Assembly: GCF_002777965.1 (NCBI RefSeq)
Contig: NZ_NGVR01000007.1
Location: 53,891 to 117,890 of the forward strand
Direction: 5' to 3'
DNA length: 64,000 nt
Source: Proteus columbae
Lineage (GTDB): Bacteria > Pseudomonadota > Gammaproteobacteria > Enterobacterales > Enterobacteriaceae
Shown: in pieces, positions 44,556 through 55,391 of the stretch
How the letters are laid out: every line of letters begins with the position of its first letter
Position numbering within the stretch: position 1 is the stretch's first letter
The notes under the pieces: model-generated
What the model was told of the DNA's origin: nothing
The model's input: the letters and a program-made list of their open reading frames with translations, nothing else
Database searches by the model: none
Translations under genes and position numbers: made by a program

Positions 44556-45338
44556 ATGACTGATATTTTGCAGACACACCCTTCAGTGTTGCCTTTAACC
44601 GGTGGAATTAACTTCCGTGATTTAGGGGGCAAAAAATTGAGTAACGGCGGTATTATCAAGCCGGGCATGTTATTTCGCTCTGGATCACTGGATAGGCTGA
44701 CGGATACTGATCAATCCCTTCTTATTGATAAAAATCTTTTTCAAATTATCGACTATCGTGACACCGGTGAAATTGTTGATAAACCTGATAGAGTTTGGGA
44801 TGGTGCGCAATATTACCATGCACCTGCAAACCCATTATCGAAAGAAGTTTCTGCTAATTTGGAAAAGCTAACGCCTGAGATCCTCGAACAGTTTGATGCA
44901 AAGGCATTTATGTTCCAGTTGTATGAATTACTTCCTATTAATAATCCTGCATATAAACAACTGGCAACATTATTAAAGCAACCCGAGAAAGGGGGAGTTG
45001 TACAACATTGTGCTGTTGGTAAAGACAGAACAGGTGTTGGCTCTGCTTTAGTGTTATTTGCGCTTGGTGCATCTTTAGATGTGGTGATGGAAGATTACCT
45101 GCTTACCAATGAAACATTAGCGCCGTATCGCGCTTATCTTTTAGAAGAACATGCCAAAACAATGAGTGATAACATTGTTGATAAATTTGCCTATGTTTAT
45201 TCAGTACGAGAAGAGTTTTTGCAAACGGCATTGGCCAGTATTAATCAGCATTACGGTAATGTGGATACTTGGCTAGAGAAGGATATCGGTTTGGATGCTT
45301 CTAGCCGAGATACTTTACAAAATTATTTTCTCGAATAA
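44556..45338 (+). CDS. Tyrosine/lipid phosphatase (DSP/IphP family)
   Basis: A 260-residue cysteine phosphatase with the P-loop HCAVGKDRTGVGSALVL and the N-terminal signature LPLTGGINFRDLGG, typical of the Y_phosphatase3 family (IphP, Mycobacterium PtpB-like). Substrates in the family include phosphotyrosine and phosphoinositides. There is no signal peptide, so it is probably cytoplasmic. An in-frame ATG 15 bases earlier exists; AGAGG precedes this one. It lies between hipBA and a DedA gene where E. coli has udp directly beside rmuC. Confidence 0.82.
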   Translation: MTDILQTHPSVLPLTGGINFRDLGGKKLSNGGIIKPGMLFRSGSLDRLTDTDQSLLIDKNLFQIIDYRDTGEIVDKPDRVWDGAQYYHAPANPLSKEVSANLEKLTPEILEQFDAKAFMFQLYELLPINNPAYKQLATLLKQPEKGGVVQHCAVGKDRTGVGSALVLFALGASLDVVMEDYLLTNETLAPYRAYLLEEHAKTMSDNIVDKFAYVYSVREEFLQTALASINQHYGNVDTWLEKDIGLDASSRDTLQNYFLE

Positions 45339-45409
45339 TAAAGTGATTTATATTCGGTTAATCAAAACTTTTTATTTTACTTAGGTTAACCGAATTTAAG
45401 GTCTCTATT

Positions 45410-45940
45410 TTGACAGTACAAGACATTATTCATACCATCACTCTTTTTGTAAAAGAGCACGAAATTTGGGCTATTCCGATCGTGTTTTTTCTTGCTTTTG
45501 GTGAGTCACTCGCATTTATCTCTTTGCTTATTCCTGCCACGGTTATTTTATTGGGATTAGGTGCCTTAATTGGTGAGAGTGGTCTGTTTTTCTGGCCGAT
45601 TTGGCTTGCTGCTGCATTAGGTGCTTTCTTTGGTGATTGGGTATCGTACTGGGTCGGATTTCACTATAAAGAAGGTGTGAGAAACTTGTGGCCCATTTCA
45701 CGTTCACCACAAACATTAGTTAGAGGTCATCAATTCTTTAATCGTTGGGGAATTTGGGGGGTGTTTATTGGGCGATTTTTTGGGCCTTTTCGTGCAATTG
45801 TCCCATTAGTTGCGGGTATTTGTGCGATGCCACAACGTTATTTTCAAATTGCTAATTTAACATCAGCCATGATTTGGGCATTTGGTATTTTGGCGCCCGG
45901 TGCTTTTGGTTTGCAATGGCTTGCGAAATGGATGGGATAA
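45410..45940 (+). CDS. DedA-family membrane protein
   Basis: A 176-residue DedA/SNARE-associated (VTT) family protein with about five hydrophobic segments and the family motifs GESLAFISLLIPATVIL, GDWVSYWVGFHYKEGV and FNRWGIWGVFIGRFFGPFRAIVPLVAGICAM. DedA proteins help flip or recycle membrane lipid carriers. The start is a TTG, with AAGG upstream and no alternative ATG nearby. Confidence 0.87.
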   Translation: MTVQDIIHTITLFVKEHEIWAIPIVFFLAFGESLAFISLLIPATVILLGLGALIGESGLFFWPIWLAAALGAFFGDWVSYWVGFHYKEGVRNLWPISRSPQTLVRGHQFFNRWGIWGVFIGRFFGPFRAIVPLVAGICAMPQRYFQIANLTSAMIWAFGILAPGAFGLQWLAKWMG

Positions 45941-46042
45941 CTGCGTCCTTTATCGCAAATCAAGTCATGATGTAAATTGTTGCTAGACAATATTACCTAT
46001 GCGTTTTAACGTAGCCCGCTGGAAAGTAAAAAGGTCACTTTA

Positions 46043-47383
46043 GTGGATATTCAGTTGTTATACGGGATCATTGGTTTATTAGGTGGAGTGCTTGTTGGTG
46101 GCGCGCTGGTTTGGTGGTCTATCCAACAACGTTTATCTGATAAAGAAGCTATGCTACGTGAAAATCATACACAGCTTGCTATCGCCCAAGAAAAAGCGGT
46201 GATTATCCCCTCTTTACAACAACATATAGAACAACTAGAGCAAGAGTTACGTGCTCAGAGAGAAATTATTACTTCTCAAGAAGCGGAATTAAGAGAAGTG
46301 ACAACTCGTTGGGAAGAAAGCCGAATATCTGCAGAAGAAAAACAGCGATTATTAATTAATAGCGAGCAACGGCTTGCAACACAGTTTGAGAACTTAGCTA
46401 ATCGTATTTTTGAACAGAGTGGACGTAAAGCCGAAGAGTTAAATCGCCAAGGATTAACACATTTACTGTCACCATTTCGTGAACAGCTCGAAAGCTTTCG
46501 GCGACAAGTTCAAGATGGTTTTGGGCAAGAAGCCAGAGAGCGACATACTTTAGTTCATGAAATTCGCCAACTCCAACAATTGAATGTAAAAATGGCACAA
46601 GAAGCCGTTAACTTAACGAATGCCCTAAAAGGGGATAATAAAGTTCAAGGTAATTGGGGCGAAACGGTATTAGCACGTATATTAGAGACTTCAGGATTAC
46701 GTGAAGGTCATGAGTTTGAAACACAGGTAAGTATTCGACATGAAAATGGTAGTCGCTATCAACCTGATGTGATTGTGCATCTACCTCATGGTAGAGATGT
46801 TATTATCGACGCTAAAATGTCGCTGGTGGCATATGAAAAGTATTTTAGTAGTGATAATGATAATGAGCGTAAACAGGCGCTTTATGCGCATGTGAACTCA
46901 ATTAAAGCGCATATTAAAGGATTGAGTGTAAAAGATTATCATAAACTACCGGGTGTAACGTCTTTAGACTATGTTTTAATGTTTATACCTATTGAGCCCG
47001 CTTATCTTGTTGCAATTGGTCACTCTCCTGACTTGCTAGAAGAAGCATTGAAAAACAATATTATGTTAGTTGGGCCATCTACTTTACTTGTTGCTTTGCG
47101 TACAATAGCCGCATTGTGGCGTTATGAATATCAAAGCCAAAATGCGCAAGAAATTGCAGACAGAGCGGCTAAAATGTATGACAAATTAAGACTTTTCGTT
47201 GATGATATGCAAGGGCTAGGAAATAGTATTCAAAAAGCGCAATCTGGCTATCTATTAGCGATGAAAAAACTCTCTGAAGGTCGTGGAAATCTTATCAGTC
47301 AAGCGGAAGGCTTTAAATCCTTAGGGGTTGAGATAAAAAAAACGATTGATAATGATCTCATTGAAAAATCAGCATCTGATTGA
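46043..47383 (+). CDS. rmuC: DNA recombination protein RmuC
   Basis: A 446-residue protein with one N-terminal membrane anchor (about 5-25), a long coiled coil (about 30-140) and the RmuC nuclease-like domain (GNWGETVLARILETSGLREG, YQPDVIVHLPHGRDVIIDAKMSL). It limits inversions and other rearrangements at inverted repeats. The start is a GTG with AAGG eight bases upstream. In E. coli it lies directly after udp; here four genes intervene. It is followed by ubiE. Confidence 0.94.
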   Translation: MDIQLLYGIIGLLGGVLVGGALVWWSIQQRLSDKEAMLRENHTQLAIAQEKAVIIPSLQQHIEQLEQELRAQREIITSQEAELREVTTRWEESRISAEEKQRLLINSEQRLATQFENLANRIFEQSGRKAEELNRQGLTHLLSPFREQLESFRRQVQDGFGQEARERHTLVHEIRQLQQLNVKMAQEAVNLTNALKGDNKVQGNWGETVLARILETSGLREGHEFETQVSIRHENGSRYQPDVIVHLPHGRDVIIDAKMSLVAYEKYFSSDNDNERKQALYAHVNSIKAHIKGLSVKDYHKLPGVTSLDYVLMFIPIEPAYLVAIGHSPDLLEEALKNNIMLVGPSTLLVALRTIAALWRYEYQSQNAQEIADRAAKMYDKLRLFVDDMQGLGNSIQKAQSGYLLAMKKLSEGRGNLISQAEGFKSLGVEIKKTIDNDLIEKSASD

Positions 47384-47466
47384 TTTGATAAAATAAAGAG
47401 ATAAAGACTTCTAAAAACGACCAGTACTGAATTTACTAAATTTTGATTAATTAGCGGGCAAATAAT

Positions 47467-48222
47467 ATGACTCAACAAACTAAGGAAACAACAGATTTTG
47501 GTTTCCAAACCGTTGACAAAGATGATAAACAAACCATGGTTGCAAGGGTTTTTCACTCTGTCGCGTCTAAGTATGATTTAATGAATGACTTGATGTCTTT
47601 CGGTGTTCACCGTATTTGGAAACGTTATACCATTGAAGCAAGTGGCGTAAGACGTAACCAACGTGTTCTTGATCTTGCTGGTGGTACGGGTGATTTAACA
47701 GCTAAATTCTCTCGTCTTGTGGGCGAAAATGGGGAAGTTGTTTTAGCTGATATCAATGACTCAATGTTGAAAATGGGACGTGAAAAGCTACGCGATCACG
47801 GTATTGTGGGTAATGTTAACTATGTGCAAGCAAATGCTGAAGAGTTACCTTTCCCTGATAACCATTTTGATTGCATTACAATCTCTTTTGGCTTACGTAA
47901 TGTGACCGATAAAGCAAAAGCGCTACGTTCAATGTTCCGTGTATTAAAGCCAGGTGGACGTCTGCTGGTACTGGAATTCTCTAAACCTGTTCTTGATCCT
48001 TTAAGCAAGATTTATGATGCTTACTCTTTCCATATCCTACCGAAAATTGGCCAAGTGATTGTGAATGATGCTGAAAGTTACCGTTATTTAACGGAGTCAA
48101 TTCGCATGCATCCAGACCAAGAAACACTAAAAGGTATGATGGAAGAAGCGGGATTTGATCAAGTTACCTATACCAATATGACCGGAGGTATAGTTGCATT
48201 ACACAAAGGATTTAAATTCTGA
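47467..48222 (+). CDS. ubiE: Ubiquinone/menaquinone methyltransferase UbiE
   Basis: This SAM-dependent C-methyltransferase makes ubiquinone and menaquinone (EC 2.1.1.163/201). The 251 residues equal E. coli. The SAM motif is [15 protein letters not shown]; family signatures are [19 protein letters not shown] and [22 protein letters not shown]. It begins the ubiE-ubiJ-ubiB operon. Confidence 0.97.
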   Translation: MTQQTKETTDFGFQTVDKDDKQTMVARVFHSVASKYDLMNDLMSFGVHRIWKRYTIEASGVRRNQRVLDLAGGTGDLTAKFSRLVGENGEVVLADINDSMLKMGREKLRDHGIVGNVNYVQANAEELPFPDNHFDCITISFGLRNVTDKAKALRSMFRVLKPGGRLLVLEFSKPVLDPLSKIYDAYSFHILPKIGQVIVNDAESYRYLTESIRMHPDQETLKGMMEEAGFDQVTYTNMTGGIVALHKGFKF

Positions 48223-48223
48223 G

Positions 48224-48865
48224 ATGGAAAAAGCCACTTTTTCTCATGATATTGCTTCTCAAGTACTGTATCCGTTGCTAACAGCATCCATGGAGACAGC
48301 ACTTAATCACGTTTTATATCAGGAAAATGTGCTTAAACCTGCCCGCAATCGCCTTGCGGGCAAAGTGTTGGCGCTTTCTATCAATGAGTTTCCTCGTTCC
48401 ATCTACTTAGTCTTTAGCGAACAACAAGTTGATGTATTAAGCCATTGGGATGATGAAACTGATTGTTTGATAAAAACAAAACTATTAACTCTGATTAAGC
48501 TTCGTGATCGTCAAAAAATGTCAGAACTCATCAACCGTGGTGATATCACTATTGATGGTGATATGCAGGTTGTTCAAAATTGGTCTGCATTATTAGATAT
48601 GGCACAGTGGGATCCTGCGCAATATTTAGCACCTTATATTGGTGATATTGCGGCGCAAAGTTTAACTGTTGTTGCAGGAAAGGGTGTTCAGTTATTTTCT
48701 TCACTCTTAAGTCACCAAAAAGATTATTTACGTGACGCATTAATTGAAGAGTGGAAAACCGCACCTAGTGCATTAGAAACAGTCCATTTTTATGATGAAA
48801 TAGAAGAACTTGCACAGCAAACCGCCGAGCTGGAAAAACGGTTAGGCACATTGGAGAAAAAATAA
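48224..48865 (+). CDS. ubiJ: Ubiquinone biosynthesis accessory factor UbiJ
   Basis: A 213-residue protein with an SCP2 lipid-binding domain in its first half ([54 protein letters not shown]) and a C-terminal coiled coil ([20 protein letters not shown]). It organises the soluble Ubi complex with UbiK. The ATG is one base after the ubiE stop and matches the family start better than a TTG 30 bases upstream. It overlaps ubiB by one base. Confidence 0.93.
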   Translation: MEKATFSHDIASQVLYPLLTASMETALNHVLYQENVLKPARNRLAGKVLALSINEFPRSIYLVFSEQQVDVLSHWDDETDCLIKTKLLTLIKLRDRQKMSELINRGDITIDGDMQVVQNWSALLDMAQWDPAQYLAPYIGDIAAQSLTVVAGKGVQLFSSLLSHQKDYLRDALIEEWKTAPSALETVHFYDEIEELAQQTAELEKRLGTLEKK

Positions 48866-50502
48866 TGCTCCTTAGTGAGTTAAAGCGCCTCTATCATATT
48901 ATTCAGGTATTTTTATCTTATGGGCTTGATGAGTTAATTCCTAAACACCGAATTACTTTGCCTGCAAGATTAGGATGCCGAGCACTATTTTGGATCAAAA
49001 ATAAACATCCAGAAAAACCATTAGGTGAACGCTTACGACTCGCATTGCAAACATTAGGCCCTGTTTGGATTAAATTAGGTCAAATGTTATCAACTCGACG
49101 TGATCTTTTCCCTCCTCAAATCGCTGATCAGCTTGCTTTATTGCAAGACAAAGTTGCTCCTTTTGATGGTAAGAAAGCACGACAATATATTGAAAACTCA
49201 TTTGGTTGCCCTATCGACCAATGGTTTGATGATTTTGATGAAACTCCACTGGCTTCCGCTTCTATTGCGCAGGTTCACACTGCAAGATTAAAAGAAAACG
49301 GCAAAGAAGTGGTACTAAAGGTTATTCGTCCCGATATTCAACCAGTGATCAAAGCGGATATCCGTTTGATGTATCGCTTGGCAAATCTATTACCGTTTTT
49401 ACCTGATGGTCGTCGTTTACGACCAAAAGAAGTGATCCGCGAATACGAAAAAACATTACTTGATGAGCTAAATTTACTGCGTGAAGCTGCGAATGCTATT
49501 CAGCTACGTCGTAATTTTGAAAATAGCTCTATGTTGTATATTCCTGAAGTGTATTCAGATTATTGCCATGAAAACGTGATGGTTATGGAGCGTATTTATG
49601 GTATTCCCGTTTCTGATATTGAAGCGTTGAATGCACAAAAGACGAATATGAAGCTTCTTGCAGAGCGTGGTGTAAAAGTCTTTTTCACTCAGGTATTTAG
49701 AGACAGTTTTTTCCATGCTGATATGCATCCTGGTAATGTGTTTATTAGCTATGATCACCCTGAGAATCCATATTATATTGGGATTGATTGCGGTATCGTT
49801 GGCTCATTAAATAAAGAAGATAAACGCTATCTAGCTGAAAACTTCTTAGCTTTCTTTAACCGCGATTATCGAAAAGTGGCAGAATTACATGTTGATTCAG
49901 GCTGGGTGCCAGCAGATACCAATGTGGAAGATTTTGAATTTGCGATCCGCACTGTGTGTGAACCGATTTTTGAAAAACCACTTTCTGAGATCTCATTTGG
50001 GCATGTGTTACTTAATCTTTTCAATACAGCACGTCGTTTCAATATGGAAGTACAACCGCAGTTAGTTTTACTTCAAAAAACATTGCTTTATGTTGAAGGG
50101 CTTGGACGCCAATTATATCCACAATTGGATTTATGGAAAACGGCAAAACCTTTCTTAGAAGATTGGTTACATAGCCAAATTGGTATCACGGCATTAGTGA
50201 ATGGTATAAAGAGCAAAGCGCCTTACTGGATTGAAAAAATGCCAGAGATACCAGAGCTGGTTTATGATAGTCTGAAGCAACATAAAAATATGAAGTTAAC
50301 GCTAGACAAATTGACGGAACAAATAAGTTCGCAAAGAGTCAAACAGAGACAGTCTCTATTTTTATTGGGTATAGGTACAACACTGTTTTTATGCGGAAGC
50401 CTGTTTTTTGTTTCTGGTTTTAAAACATTATTCAGTGTTTTTATCAGTTTAGGTCTTCTTGCATGGATTTTGGGTTGGTTTAGATCTGGAAATGCACAAT
50501 AA
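48865..50502 (+). CDS. ubiB: Ubiquinone biosynthesis kinase-like protein UbiB
   Basis: A 545-residue ABC1/ADCK atypical kinase required for ubiquinone synthesis (E. coli 546). Motifs are the family KxGQ in [19 protein letters not shown]-binding [15 protein letters not shown], catalytic [12 protein letters not shown] and metal-binding GIDCGIVG. Two membrane segments lie at the C-terminus. Third gene of the operon, overlapping ubiJ (TAATG). Confidence 0.96.
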   Translation: MLLSELKRLYHIIQVFLSYGLDELIPKHRITLPARLGCRALFWIKNKHPEKPLGERLRLALQTLGPVWIKLGQMLSTRRDLFPPQIADQLALLQDKVAPFDGKKARQYIENSFGCPIDQWFDDFDETPLASASIAQVHTARLKENGKEVVLKVIRPDIQPVIKADIRLMYRLANLLPFLPDGRRLRPKEVIREYEKTLLDELNLLREAANAIQLRRNFENSSMLYIPEVYSDYCHENVMVMERIYGIPVSDIEALNAQKTNMKLLAERGVKVFFTQVFRDSFFHADMHPGNVFISYDHPENPYYIGIDCGIVGSLNKEDKRYLAENFLAFFNRDYRKVAELHVDSGWVPADTNVEDFEFAIRTVCEPIFEKPLSEISFGHVLLNLFNTARRFNMEVQPQLVLLQKTLLYVEGLGRQLYPQLDLWKTAKPFLEDWLHSQIGITALVNGIKSKAPYWIEKMPEIPELVYDSLKQHKNMKLTLDKLTEQISSQRVKQRQSLFLLGIGTTLFLCGSLFFVSGFKTLFSVFISLGLLAWILGWFRSGNAQ

Positions 50503-50627
50503 AAACACATCAAAGTTTGTCTTTGAGCAAGTTAAACGATGAATTCGAGATTCCCGAAAATTGAATTCGTTGTATATAATGGGCACTGTTATTAAGTATA
50601 ACCCCGAAAATAGTTGAGGAACATAAA

Positions 50628-50897
50628 ATGGGCGGTATTAGCATTTGGCAATTACTTATCATCGCTGTCATCGTTGTCTTATTATTTGGTACAAATAAAC
50701 TGCGTACATTAGGCTCAGATTTAGGTGCATCAGTAAAAGGCTTTAAAAAAGCGATTGGTGACGAAGCAGCAGATAAAGACACCAACAACGCTGAAAAAAC
50801 AAACAACGACGCAGATTTTGATACTAAAAATTTAGCGCAGAAGACTTCAACAGAAGAGAAGTCTACAACTGAGAGCAAAAACAAAGAGCAGGTGTAA
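50628..50897 (+). CDS. tatA: Sec-independent translocase subunit TatA
   Basis: An 89-residue single-span protein: membrane helix [20 protein letters not shown], then the FG hinge and amphipathic helix ([19 protein letters not shown]) and a charged tail. It oligomerises to form the Tat export path for folded proteins. GAGG precedes the ATG. It starts the tatABC operon. Confidence 0.95.
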   Translation: MGGISIWQLLIIAVIVVLLFGTNKLRTLGSDLGASVKGFKKAIGDEAADKDTNNAEKTNNDADFDTKNLAQKTSTEEKSTTESKNKEQV

Positions 50898-50900
50898 ACC

Positions 50901-51416
50901 GTGTTTGACATTGGTTTTAGTCAGCTGCTATTGGTCATGGTGATTGGTCTTGTTTTTCTGGGGCCAGAACGTTTGCCCGTAGCAGTAAAAACAATTGCTG
51001 GCTGGGTAAGGGCATTACGCTCTTTGGCTGCGAATGTGCAAAATGAACTGACTCAAGAACTAAAACTTCAAGAACTCCAAGAGAGCTTGAAAAAAGTTGA
51101 AGAGAAAGCGAATTTGCAAACGTTATCGCCAGAGCTGAAAGCGTCTATGGATGAGTTAAAAGAGGCTGCACAGTCTTTAAAACAAACTTATCAAGCACCT
51201 ACAACGCCAGACTCCACGAAAGAGCAGTCTGTAAAAACCGACTCTACGGAACCTTCACCTTCTGATTTAGCCGCACTTGCTGAAGCTGATGAAGTTAATG
51301 ATGATGCTAATCGCCATAAACCTGTGGCAGAAAGTATTACAAAGACAGAAGTTCCTGTTACTCAGCCAGTAACAATAGAGAAAAAAACAACTGATCAGGT
51401 CAATGGTGAGCATTAA
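50901..51416 (+). CDS. tatB: Sec-independent translocase subunit TatB
   Basis: A 171-residue protein starting with GTG, with an N-terminal membrane helix ([25 protein letters not shown]), an amphipathic helix, and a long charged C-terminus with Thr/Ser/Pro. It forms the Tat receptor with TatC. It is three bases after tatA and three bases before tatC. Confidence 0.95.
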   Translation: MFDIGFSQLLLVMVIGLVFLGPERLPVAVKTIAGWVRALRSLAANVQNELTQELKLQELQESLKKVEEKANLQTLSPELKASMDELKEAAQSLKQTYQAPTTPDSTKEQSVKTDSTEPSPSDLAALAEADEVNDDANRHKPVAESITKTEVPVTQPVTIEKKTTDQVNGEH

Positions 51417-51419
51417 AAC

Positions 51420-52208
51420 ATGGCAGTAAATGATACCCAACCGCTGATCAGCCATTTAATAGAACTTCGTAAGCGTTTGATGTATAGCTTAGTTTCAGTT
51501 CTAGTGGTTTTTTTAGCGCTGGTTTATTTTTCTAACGATATCTATCAATTAGTCTCGGCTCCATTACTCGATAAGTTGCCAAAAGGGTCAAATATGAGTG
51601 CGACGGATGTTGCCTCTACTTTTTTGACTCCGATTAAATTGACAGTCATGGTATCCGTTTTTGCTTCTGTGCCTGTTATTCTTTATCAGGTATGGGCTTT
51701 TATCGCACCAGCATTGTATAAACACGAACGCCGCTTGATGCTACCGTTACTTGTTTCAAGTACGGTATTATTCTACCTCGGTATGGCGTTTGCTTATTTT
51801 GTTGTGTTCCCTCTCGCATTTGGCTTCTTTGTTAATACGACCCCTGAAGGGGTTAACTTTATTCCGGATATCAGTAAATACCTAAGTTTCGTGATGACGC
51901 TCTTTATGGCGTTTGGTGCCGCTTTTGAAGTACCGATTGCGATTATTTTACTGTGCTGGAGTGGTGTAACAACACCAGAAGCGTTAAAGAAAAAACGTCC
52001 TTATATTCTTGTGGGTGCCTTTGTCGTTGGTATGGTATTGACACCACCAGATGTTTTCTCTCAAACCTTACTCGCAATACCTATGTACTTACTGTTTGAA
52101 ATCGGTGTCATGGTATCGCGTTTTTATGTCGGTAATGGTCGAAGAAAAACACCAGAAGAAGAAGCTGAGGAAGCAGAGGCGGAAGCTGAAGCAGAACAGC
52201 AAAAATAA
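51420..52208 (+). CDS. tatC: Sec-independent translocase subunit TatC
   Basis: A 262-residue, six-span protein that recognises twin-arginine signals. Motifs are [47 protein letters not shown] and [24 protein letters not shown]. The C-terminus is strongly acidic ([17 protein letters not shown]). In E. coli tatD follows; here the operon ends in hairpins before convergent rfaH. Confidence 0.96.
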   Translation: MAVNDTQPLISHLIELRKRLMYSLVSVLVVFLALVYFSNDIYQLVSAPLLDKLPKGSNMSATDVASTFLTPIKLTVMVSVFASVPVILYQVWAFIAPALYKHERRLMLPLLVSSTVLFYLGMAFAYFVVFPLAFGFFVNTTPEGVNFIPDISKYLSFVMTLFMAFGAAFEVPIAIILLCWSGVTTPEALKKKRPYILVGAFVVGMVLTPPDVFSQTLLAIPMYLLFEIGVMVSRFYVGNGRRKTPEEEAEEAEAEAEAEQQK

Positions 52209-52230
52209 TTTTAGAAACGATTTTCTAAAA
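52209..52230 (+). other. Hairpin directly after tatC
   Basis: TTTTAGAAA pairs with TTTCTAAAA around CGATT. It is probably a 3'-end stabiliser ahead of the main terminator. Confidence 0.45.
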
Positions 52231-52240
52231 TCATATGATA

Positions 52241-52272
52241 TTAGCCCAGCAATAGCTGGGTTAACTTTTTTT
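52241..52272 (+). terminator. Terminator between tatC and rfaH
   Basis: TTAGCCCAGC pairs with GCTGGGTTAA (10 bp, one wobble, loop AATA), followed by CTTTTTTT. Confidence 0.8.
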
Positions 52273-52771
52273 AGAGCAACTCTTTTTTAAACTCTTTATT
52301 TCCGACTGATTTTTTCACTTCGCTATTTAATATATTTAAAAGCAAAATTGAACGAGCTTCACCATCAGGCTCTTGATATATCGCTTTGATCCCTTGAAAA
52401 ATACCCTCTGTTATTAACACGCTATCGCCACTATGAGGTACATTTTCTTCGCTATAAGTGAGAGATGAAAGCTGAGGTATTTGCAGTGTATCAATCACAT
52501 CTTGAGGAACAGTGACAGGATATTGCCCAAAGCGAACGAATGAGTTTACTCCACGCGTTGAGCTAATGGTTGTGGTATGGATCACTTCAGGATCAAACTC
52601 TATAAAAAGGTAATTAGGGAAAAGTGGTTCTGTTACGGTAGTGCGCTTTCCTCTTAATACTTTTTCTATGGTTACCATAGGTGTAAAACAGCCCACTTGC
52701 TGACGTTCTAAGTGTTCGATAGCACGAGGGATTTGCCCGCGTTTACAATACAGTAAGTGCCAGTTTTTCAT
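52271..52771 (-). CDS. rfaH: Transcription antitermination factor RfaH
   Basis: A 166-residue NusG paralogue (E. coli RfaH 162) that joins RNA polymerase at ops sites and promotes expression of long LPS, capsule and similar operons. The N-terminal NGN domain shows [21 protein letters not shown], the conserved [14 protein letters not shown] and [11 protein letters not shown]. The C-terminal KOW region follows. It is convergent with tatC, as in E. coli apart from the missing tatD. Confidence 0.94.
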   Translation of the reverse strand: MKNWHLLYCKRGQIPRAIEHLERQQVGCFTPMVTIEKVLRGKRTTVTEPLFPNYLFIEFDPEVIHTTTISSTRGVNSFVRFGQYPVTVPQDVIDTLQIPQLSSLTYSEENVPHSGDSVLITEGIFQGIKAIYQEPDGEARSILLLNILNSEVKKSVGNKEFKKELL

Positions 52772-53060
52772 AATAGAGACAATGGGTTAGTTAAATTTAA
52801 TTTAAGCGATGATAGCAAATTTATAATTAAGGTAACAGTTATCTATCAGGGATTAAATAAAAAACAGATTAACGTGGTTTTATACTGAAAAAAGAACAGA
52901 AAAGCTGTGTTTATACGCAATAAAAGGGCTTGTTTTTGTTACTTTCACTTAGATCTCGGATAGAGGTAACAAGTTAATAAAAAAGTGATGGCAAAAATAA
53001 GAAAAAGCTCTCAAGATAATTATCTTAGAATTTTGTTCATAATTATAAAGAGGTTCTGTA

Positions 53061-53786
53061 ATGGAAGTTTTTTTATTAAGTAACGGAAAAATTGCCGGGG
53101 ATCCACGTTGGTTAAGTTATGCAAAAGATAATATCGATAGCATGATTAAAAAACGCGGTATTCGTTCTGCTGTATTAATTGCTTATGCCGTTATTCGTTC
53201 CGATCATGATCAACGTGCTCGTGATTTATCAGAAGTGTTAGGTATTGAAGTTACTTGTATTGAACATTTTGATTCAGAAGTTGATGCAATCAATAATGCA
53301 GAATGTATTTTAGTCAGTGGTGGTAATACTTGGTTATTAAACCAAATGCTGCATGAAAAAGGATTGGTTGTTCCAATTCAACGCGCAGTACGTGAACGCA
53401 ATATTCCGTATATTGGTTGGAGTGCAGGTTGTAATGTTGCAACACCAACAATTCGTACTACTAATGATATGCCTGTACGCTCCTCTGTTATTATGCCTTC
53501 ATTAGGCTTATTCCCTGTTCAAATTAACCCACATTACATTGATGCTTCTATCAGTGGTCATATGGGTGAAACTCGCGATGAGCGTATTGCAGAGTTTTGT
53601 GCAATTAACCCTGAAGAGATTGTTGTGGCTATCCGTGAAGGGAGTTACTTATATATTCAAGGTGAAGAATTACGTTATTACAGCGCTAAAAATGAAGGTT
53701 TTAAAATCTTCCAACATGGAAAAACATTCCCTGAACAGTTTGATACTAAATTACTTTCAGAGTGGGTTCCATTCCGCTGTTTATAA
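53061..53786 (+). CDS. pepE: Dipeptidase E (alpha-aspartyl dipeptidase)
   Basis: A 241-residue S51 serine peptidase cleaving dipeptides with N-terminal aspartate. The nucleophile serine is in YIGWSAGCNVATP, and the histidine of the active site is probably in QINPHYIDAS; ILVSGGNTWLLNQML is also conserved. It lies between rfaH and ubiD, a different place from E. coli, as a single-gene unit with its own terminator. Confidence 0.93.
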   Translation: MEVFLLSNGKIAGDPRWLSYAKDNIDSMIKKRGIRSAVLIAYAVIRSDHDQRARDLSEVLGIEVTCIEHFDSEVDAINNAECILVSGGNTWLLNQMLHEKGLVVPIQRAVRERNIPYIGWSAGCNVATPTIRTTNDMPVRSSVIMPSLGLFPVQINPHYIDASISGHMGETRDERIAEFCAINPEEIVVAIREGSYLYIQGEELRYYSAKNEGFKIFQHGKTFPEQFDTKLLSEWVPFRCL

Positions 53787-53855
53787 GTATAGTGAACGCT
53801 ACTAAATAAAAAGCATTGCATTTTAGTGAGTTATGCGTTTAGCTTATAGCGTCTC

Positions 53856-53882
53856 AAAGAGGGCATTGGCCCTCTTTTCTTT
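53856..53882 (+). terminator. Terminator after pepE
   Basis: AAAGAGGGC pairs with GCCCTCTTT around ATTG, followed by TCTTTC. Confidence 0.88.
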
Positions 53883-53903
53883 CACTCACTGGCTCGTAAG
53901 ATT

Positions 53904-55376
53904 ATGATGAAATACCGCGATTTAAGAGATTTCCTTTCATTATTAGAAGAAAAAGGTGAATTAAAACGTATCACCTATGAAATAGATCCCTACCTTGAAA
54001 TGACCGAAATAGCGGACAGAACTTTACGTGCCGGTGGGCCAGCGCTGTTGTTTGAAAATCCTAAAGGGTATGATATGCCCGTGCTTTGTAACTTATTTGG
54101 TACACCAGAGCGTGTGGCAATGGGAATGGGGCAAGATGATGTTAAAGCCCTGCACGAAGTTGGAAAGTTATTAGCTTTTCTAAAAGAGCCTGATCCTCCG
54201 AAAGGTTTTCGTGATCTCTTCGATAAGCTACCTAAGTTTAAGCAAGTTTTAAATATGCCAACCAAACGCTTGAGTAAAGCCCCTTGTCAGGAGGTGGTTT
54301 TAACAGGTGATGATGTTGATTTAACTAAGATCCCTGTTATGCATTGTTGGCCTGAAGATGCGGCACCTTTGATTACTTGGGGATTAACGGTGACTCGTGG
54401 CCCATTGAAAGAGCGCCAAAATCTGGGTATTTATCGCCAGCAAGTGCTGGGTAAAAATAAAGTGATTATGCGCTGGTTATCGCATCGTGGTGGTGCATTA
54501 GATTTTCAAGAATGGTGTCAAAAACATCCCGGTGAACGATTCCCTGTTTCTGTAGCATTAGGGGCAGATCCTGCCACTATTTTAGGTGCTGTAACACCTG
54601 TACCAGATACATTATCTGAATATGCATTCGCTGGTTTATTACGGGGTAATAAATCAGAAGTTGTAAAATGCCTTTCAAATGATCTTGAAGTACCTGCAAG
54701 TGCTGAAATTATCCTTGAAGGTTACATTGAACCGGGCGAGTTAGCCCCAGAAGGGCCATATGGTGATCACACAGGATATTATAATGAGATTGACTCTTTT
54801 CCTGTGTTTACCATTACGCATTTAACGCGCCGTAAAGATGCAATTTATCATTCTACATATACAGGCCGTCCACCTGATGAACCCGCAGTATTAGGTGTTG
54901 CATTGAATGAAGTGCTTGTTCCTATATTACAAAAACAGTTTCCTGAAATTGTAGATTTTTATCTGCCTCCTGAAGGATGTTCTTATCGTTTAGCCGTTGT
55001 AACAATGAAGAAACAGTATGCGGGTCATGCTAAACGCGTAATGATGGGAGTTTGGTCTTACTTACGGCAATTTATGTACACCAAATTTGTGATTGTTTGC
55101 GATGATGATGTCAATGCAAGAGATTGGAAAGATGTGATTTGGGCAATTACGACCAGAATGGATCCTGCAAGAGATACCATTATGATGGAGAATACGCCTA
55201 TTGATTATCTCGACTTCGCTTCACCTGTTTCAGGATTAGGATCAAAAATGGGTCTTGATGCGACTAATAAATGGCCGGGTGAGACAGATAGAGAATGGGG
55301 TAGACCTATTGTGATGTCTGATGAAGTTAAGCAACGAGTCGATACTATTTGGGAACAGCTCGATATTCTTAAATAA
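53904..55376 (+). CDS. ubiD: 3-octaprenyl-4-hydroxybenzoate decarboxylase
   Basis: This prenyl-FMN-dependent decarboxylase of ubiquinone synthesis (EC 4.1.1.98) has 490 residues, near the E. coli length (497). Family text includes [21 protein letters not shown], the [26 protein letters not shown] core, [13 protein letters not shown], and catalytic-region residues around [15 protein letters not shown]. It starts with ATGATG; the second is equally possible. It is followed 15 bases later by fre. Confidence 0.96.
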   Translation: MMKYRDLRDFLSLLEEKGELKRITYEIDPYLEMTEIADRTLRAGGPALLFENPKGYDMPVLCNLFGTPERVAMGMGQDDVKALHEVGKLLAFLKEPDPPKGFRDLFDKLPKFKQVLNMPTKRLSKAPCQEVVLTGDDVDLTKIPVMHCWPEDAAPLITWGLTVTRGPLKERQNLGIYRQQVLGKNKVIMRWLSHRGGALDFQEWCQKHPGERFPVSVALGADPATILGAVTPVPDTLSEYAFAGLLRGNKSEVVKCLSNDLEVPASAEIILEGYIEPGELAPEGPYGDHTGYYNEIDSFPVFTITHLTRRKDAIYHSTYTGRPPDEPAVLGVALNEVLVPILQKQFPEIVDFYLPPEGCSYRLAVVTMKKQYAGHAKRVMMGVWSYLRQFMYTKFVIVCDDDVNARDWKDVIWAITTRMDPARDTIMMENTPIDYLDFASPVSGLGSKMGLDATNKWPGETDREWGRPIVMSDEVKQRVDTIWEQLDILK

Positions 55377-55391
55377 TAACAGAGGAACAAC

